A stretch of DNA of 64,000 nt from Atopobiaceae bacterium (GTDB taxonomy: Bacteria; Actinomycetota; Coriobacteriia; Coriobacteriales; Atopobiaceae): the NCBI GenBank assembly GCA_030525685.1, contig JAUNEG010000010.1, positions 1 to 64,000 of the forward strand, in the 5' to 3' direction. Below are positions 60,353 to 64,000 of the stretch, piece after piece. Position numbers and translations under genes: made by a program. Positions within the stretch are counted from its first letter, which is position 1, and every line of letters starts with the position of its first letter. Below the pieces are notes generated by a model that saw only the letters and a program-made list of their open reading frames with translations, was not told where the DNA came from and searched no databases.

Positions 60353-60684
60353 GAAGGGGCCTCCCGCCGCTCCGCCCTGCCCAAAAAAGGGTTTGGGTTC
60401 GAAAACAGAGGGTCTGCCAAGTACCGTTTTGCAGAATCGCAGGTCAAACGGCTGCGCCGTTGAGCGGCCTCCATTTTTCGAACCCAAACCGTTTTCGGGT
60501 TTGGGTTCGATTTTCCGGACATCAGAACACATCAAGATAGAAACGACCAATCTGCCTGCTGGTTCTCGTCGCGTCATACCCACAGATTCCATTTTCTGAA
60601 CCCAAACCCGTTTTGGGGAAAGTCCGAGGGGCCGTTCGAGACGTCGGGGGGCACCGAAAGGCCGGTGGATCTCGCCCGCCCCGC
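60353..60684. repeat. Intergenic region with four alternating copies of a 16-base unit
   Basis: No gene lies in this 332-bp gap. The unit GGTTTGGGTTCGAAAA occurs at 60389-60405 (forward), 60475-60490 (reverse), 60497-60515 (forward, last bases TTTT) and 60594-60611 (reverse, one change). Each forward/reverse pair makes a long hairpin; copies 2 and 3 also form a short stem around GTTTTC. The arrangement resembles a BIME/REP cluster between convergent genes. Confidence 0.8.
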
Positions 60685-63600
60685 CTACTCCGCGGACTTG
60701 AGGGCGCCGACCATGTCCACGCGGTCGAGGGCGCGGTTGGTGATGAGGTTCACCACGACCGTGAACCCAAAGGCCATGACGGCGGCGATCAGGTACGTGA
60801 GCGGATCCACCACCACGTCGAAGTAGAGCGACGGCATGCGCAGGATCCACGTGAGGCTGCGCGCCAGGGCGTAGCCCAGCGGCATGCCGATCGCCACGCC
60901 GATCCCCGTGAGGATGAGCGTCTCGGTGTTGATGTAGCGGTGGACCTCGGGTCGCTTGAAGCCTAGGACCTTGAGGGTGGCGAGCTCGCGCTCGCGCTCG
61001 GAGATGTTGGTGTTGGACAGCGTGAAGACCACGGTGAACGAGAGCGCCGCCGCCAGCACGATGACCACGTATACCACGGTGTTGATCAGCGTGAACGCGC
61101 TGGAGAAGTCGTTCACGAGCTTCTGGGTGGAGACCACGGAGAGGTAGCGCCCGTCCTCGGAGAGCCGCTCCGAGAGCGCGACCCGCTCGTCCGCGTCACC
61201 CGTCAGATGGGCGAGAAGACCGTTGGGCTCGAGCTCCTCCCCGAACGCCTCCTCGTAGGCCTTCTCGGTCATGTAGAGGGTGTTGCCGAGGTAGTTGAGG
61301 ACGATCGCGCCCGGATCGGCCGTGCCCTCGGCGAGCGTGGAGTCCTGCAGGCCCAGCTCGTCGCCCACGACGACACCCATGACCTGCTCCGCGTTCTTGG
61401 TGATGGCGACCTGCGCCTCGTCCAGGGAGACCGCGGAGCCGTCGTCGGCGGCAAGGCGCACGTAGCCCTCCAGGCTCTCCCCCTCCGGTGCCACCACGAG
61501 CTGTACGGTCTCCTTGTCGTCTCCGTAGCTCACCGTGAGGTTGTCGATGTAGACGCGCACGAGGTCGGAGACGCCCTCGTCGACGGCGAGGTCGTCGGCG
61601 ACGGCGTCCAGGTCGACGGCGGAGGTCACCGCCATGAGGTCGTAGCCGATCACGCCCGCGTCGCCGTACTGGCGCGGCGAGAGCGAGAGCACCGTGTCTC
61701 GGATTCCGAAGCCGGTGATGAGCAGCGCCACGCAGCCCGCCACGCCGAGCGTCGTCATGAGGAAGCGCTGCTTGTAGCGGAAGAGGTTGCGCGCCGTGAC
61801 CTTGTTCAGGAAGCTCATGCGCCGCCAGACGGGGCCGATGTGCTCGAGGAAGATGCGCGAGCCGGCCTTGGGGGCCTTGGGCAGCATGAGGGAGGCGGGC
61901 GTCTCGCGCAGCTCGTGGCGGCAGGTGAGCGCCGTCGCGCCCACGATGCCGGCCGTGAAGAGCAGGAGCGAGACCGCCGAGTACACCGCGTCGAAGCCGT
62001 AGACGAAGCCCGGCAGCGCGTACATGGTCGAGAAGATCGTGAAGATGATGGCCGGGAGCACGATGAAGCCGAGCAGCGTGCCCACGAGCCAGCCGAGCAC
62101 GCACGCCGCCAGCGCATAGAGCACGTACTTGGAAAGGATGCGCCAGCTGTCGTAGCCGAGCGCCTTGTAGACGCCGATGAGCCCGCGTTCCTCCTCGACC
62201 ATGCGCGTCATCGTGGTGAGGCTGATCAGCACCGCCACCACGAAGAAGACGATCGGCAGCACCGTGCCGATGGCTTCGATCGAGGAGGCGTCGGAGTCCA
62301 CGCTCGCGTAGCTCGAGAGGCTCGAGCGGTCCTGCACGTACCACGTGGCGTCGGGGAGGTCCGCGATCTCCTCGCGCGCGTCGGCGATCTCTGCCAGAGC
62401 GTCGTCGCGCTCCTGCTCGAAGGTCGCGCGGCCCTCGGCGAGCTCCCTCTGGCCGTCGGCGATCTCAGCGAGCGCATCATCGAGCTGACGCTGGGCGTCC
62501 GCAAGCTGCTCCAGGGCATCCGCACGCTGGCGGTCGAGCTCGGCCTGTCCCTCAGCGAGCTGGGCGCGCCCGTCGGCGATCCGCGCGGCGCTCTGGTCGA
62601 GAAGGGCGCGGGCGCTCTCGAGCTGGGCGCGCCCGTCGGAAAGCTCCTGCCAACCCTGGTCGATGAGCGCCTGCTGACGGTCGAACTCGGCCTCGGCGGC
62701 ACCCCTCGCCTGCTCGACGGCTGCCTCGAGCTGCGGGAGCGCCGCCTCGGCCGGCGCGAGGCCGGCGGCCGCCTGGACCCGTCCGCTCACGAGCTGTGCC
62801 GGGTCGACGGCAGACAGAGACGCCGACAGGGCATCGATTGACTCCTGGTACCCGCCGAGCGTCGTGAGCGCGACCTGGAGCGACTGCTGCTGGGCGAGAA
62901 GCCTCGGGAGGTCGGGGCTCCCTGGGTCAGCCGCCTGAAGCTCATCAATCTGCCTCGTCACCTCCTCGAGGCTGTTCTCGACCCCCTCGACCCGGACCGC
63001 CAGACCCTGAGACACGACGCCGAGGGCGTTCGTGGCACCCGCAATCGCCGACTCGAGCTGCGCCGTCGCCTCCTCAGCCGCCTCCGCGTCGCCCACCTCC
63101 ACGGTCTGAACCGCCGTCCAGGCGTCACGCACCTGCCGGGCGGGCTCGGCGAGCCCGGGGTCGCTCATGCCCGCCGCCTGCAGCCCGGACGCCAGCGCGT
63201 CGAGGCCGTCGGCGAGAGCACCGACCTTCTCGTCGATGCCGGCAATCGTCCCCGGCAGCGTGTCCACGGCCGCCTGCGCCTCGTCGCGATGCGCCTCGAG
63301 GTCTCCGATCGTCATACCGGAGTCCTCGTCGATCACGATCTCGTCGATGTTGCCTCGCGCGGCGTCGAGGGCCGCCTGGCCGTCGCGGAGCTGCTGCTCG
63401 GCTCCCGGAAGCGCGGCCTCGTACGCGGCGAGGCCCTCCCGATGCTCCGCGAGGCCCGCCTCGTACTCCGCCGCGCCGTCCTCGAGCTCGCGGCGGCTCT
63501 CGTCGATCGTGGCCTGGGCGTCGTCGAGCTGTGCCATCGCGTCCGCGCGCTGCTCGTCCAGCTCGCGCTGGCCGTCGGCCACCTCGGCGCGCCCCTCGTC

Positions 63601-64000
63601 GAGCTCCCGCTGCGCGTCGTCAAGCTCGGCCTCGGCATCGGCCAGCTCGTCGAGCGCTTCGGCCTCCGCCCCGTCCACCTCTTCGTTCGCGTCGGAGCGA
63701 ATCTGGTCGCCGCGGGCGCGCTCGCGCTCGGCGCGTGCCTTCTCGACGCTCCGGAACACCTCGTCGACGATCTCCTCGTACTCGGCCGAGTAGCACAGCG
63801 GCGCCTCCGCGCCGTCGAACATGACGTACGCCACGGTGTAGACGTCCGGGTCGATGACCTCGTCGGCCACCACGAAGAACGAGTACTGCGAGCCGCCGCT
63901 CGAGCGGAACGACATCGTGCCCTCGCCCGCGTTGATCTCCATCGGGTCGAGCACCGAGCCCACGATCGTGTACTCGCCGAGCTCGAAGACCTCGGTCGAG
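60685..64000 (-). CDS. FtsX-type ABC permease with long periplasmic coiled coil (5' end beyond window)
   Basis: At least 1105 residues are visible and the frame stays open to the window edge, so the N-terminus is missing. A Glu/Ala/Arg-rich coiled coil covers roughly visible residues 70-560, with repeats such as ELDEGRAEVADGQRELDEQR. Then come a first FtsX membrane core (AIGTVLPIVFFVVAVLISLT, VYKALGYDSWRILSKY) and a second one near the C-terminus (LATLKVLGFKRPEVHRYINT). A matching ATPase gene should lie upstream. MacB/FtsX-type mechanotransmission, rather than import, is the likely mode; the cargo is unknown. Confidence 0.93.
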   Translation of the reverse strand, partial: STEVFELGEYTIVGSVLDPMEINAGEGTMSFRSSGGSQYSFFVVADEVIDPDVYTVAYVMFDGAEAPLCYSAEYEEIVDEVFRSVEKARAERERARGDQIRSDANEEVDGAEAEALDELADAEAELDDAQRELDEGRAEVADGQRELDEQRADAMAQLDDAQATIDESRRELEDGAAEYEAGLAEHREGLAAYEAALPGAEQQLRDGQAALDAARGNIDEIVIDEDSGMTIGDLEAHRDEAQAAVDTLPGTIAGIDEKVGALADGLDALASGLQAAGMSDPGLAEPARQVRDAWTAVQTVEVGDAEAAEEATAQLESAIAGATNALGVVSQGLAVRVEGVENSLEEVTRQIDELQAADPGSPDLPRLLAQQQSLQVALTTLGGYQESIDALSASLSAVDPAQLVSGRVQAAAGLAPAEAALPQLEAAVEQARGAAEAEFDRQQALIDQGWQELSDGRAQLESARALLDQSAARIADGRAQLAEGQAELDRQRADALEQLADAQRQLDDALAEIADGQRELAEGRATFEQERDDALAEIADAREEIADLPDATWYVQDRSSLSSYASVDSDASSIEAIGTVLPIVFFVVAVLISLTTMTRMVEEERGLIGVYKALGYDSWRILSKYVLYALAACVLGWLVGTLLGFIVLPAIIFTIFSTMYALPGFVYGFDAVYSAVSLLLFTAGIVGATALTCRHELRETPASLMLPKAPKAGSRIFLEHIGPVWRRMSFLNKVTARNLFRYKQRFLMTTLGVAGCVALLITGFGIRDTVLSLSPRQYGDAGVIGYDLMAVTSAVDLDAVADDLAVDEGVSDLVRVYIDNLTVSYGDDKETVQLVVAPEGESLEGYVRLAADDGSAVSLDEAQVAITKNAEQVMGVVVGDELGLQDSTLAEGTADPGAIVLNYLGNTLYMTEKAYEEAFGEELEPNGLLAHLTGDADERVALSERLSEDGRYLSVVSTQKLVNDFSSAFTLINTVVYVVIVLAAALSFTVVFTLSNTNISERERELATLKVLGFKRPEVHRYINTETLILTGIGVAIGMPLGYALARSLTWILRMPSLYFDVVVDPLTYLIAAVMAFGFTVVVNLITNRALDRVDMVGALKSAE

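Noticed and set aside
60389..60611. A CRISPR array
   Set aside because: The repeats alternate in orientation with irregular spacers and there are no cas genes.

Overview
The window is GC-rich, gene-dense DNA of the kind seen in gut or oral Coriobacteriia (Olsenella/Atopobiaceae-like). I infer this from the many PTS sugar loci in a high-GC background, the giant double acyl-CoA dehydratase activase, the Tat-type lipoprotein leader and the type III pantothenate kinase. The genus is a guess. There are about 50 protein genes, no rRNA and no CRISPR array.

Layout. Positions 1-2027 are the right end of an integrated element: a xis-like gene, a tyrosine integrase killed by one in-frame amber codon, and an attR made of the 3' part of a tRNA with CAT anticodon. 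From 2111 to 14235 lies a carbohydrate and amino-acid salvage block: cutC, a DUF7916-type protein, mupG, a PRD/BglG-type PTS regulator with a frameshift in a run of eight C, a Lac/Cel-type PTS, glycosylasparaginase, a PepV-like dipeptidase, an RDD protein, a short GrdB-like protein and a YitT protein. From 14427 to 24252, on the minus strand, is a galacto-N-biose/GalNAc locus: GH35 beta-galactosidase, Man-type PTS EIIB-C-D, a TPR-like membrane protein, EIIA, a GntR regulator, agaS, nagA and a SIS protein. Three TGGT/ACCA inverted repeats look like its operators.

From 24380 to 27508 are a Cof-type HAD phosphatase, a small membrane protein, pepT and a truncated HAD gene. From 27640 to 36735 is a second Man-type PTS (EIIC-D-B-A) followed by a HAD phosphatase, a membrane protein, a KDPG-type aldolase, a GldA-like dehydrogenase and an IlvD/Edd-type dehydratase. 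This looks like a phosphorylative Entner-Doudoroff-type route for a sugar acid, with an RpiR regulator upstream and the wreck of a second RpiR gene beside it. From 37497 to 46632 are the 1544-residue activase with its TetR regulator, a beta-lactamase-fold protein, coaX and an OPT transporter.

From 46662 to 55429 is a nine-gene minus-strand cluster that matches the poorly understood E. coli yhf set (yhfZ, yhfY, yhfU, yhfT, php, yhfS, yhfX, yhfW) plus an amidase-signature gene. It is the best candidate here for an undescribed pathway. The rest holds an FN3K-like gene lacking its catalytic loop, engB, mntP, an amino-acid ABC importer and a partial FtsX-type permease with a long coiled coil.

Two patterns run across the genes. 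Many intergenic spaces carry long perfect or near-perfect inverted repeats (arms of 10-18 bp), some clearly related to each other. The 9-mer GGCGAGAAG/CTTCTCGCC occurs about 24 times by eye, in every reading frame and between genes, where base composition predicts about one.
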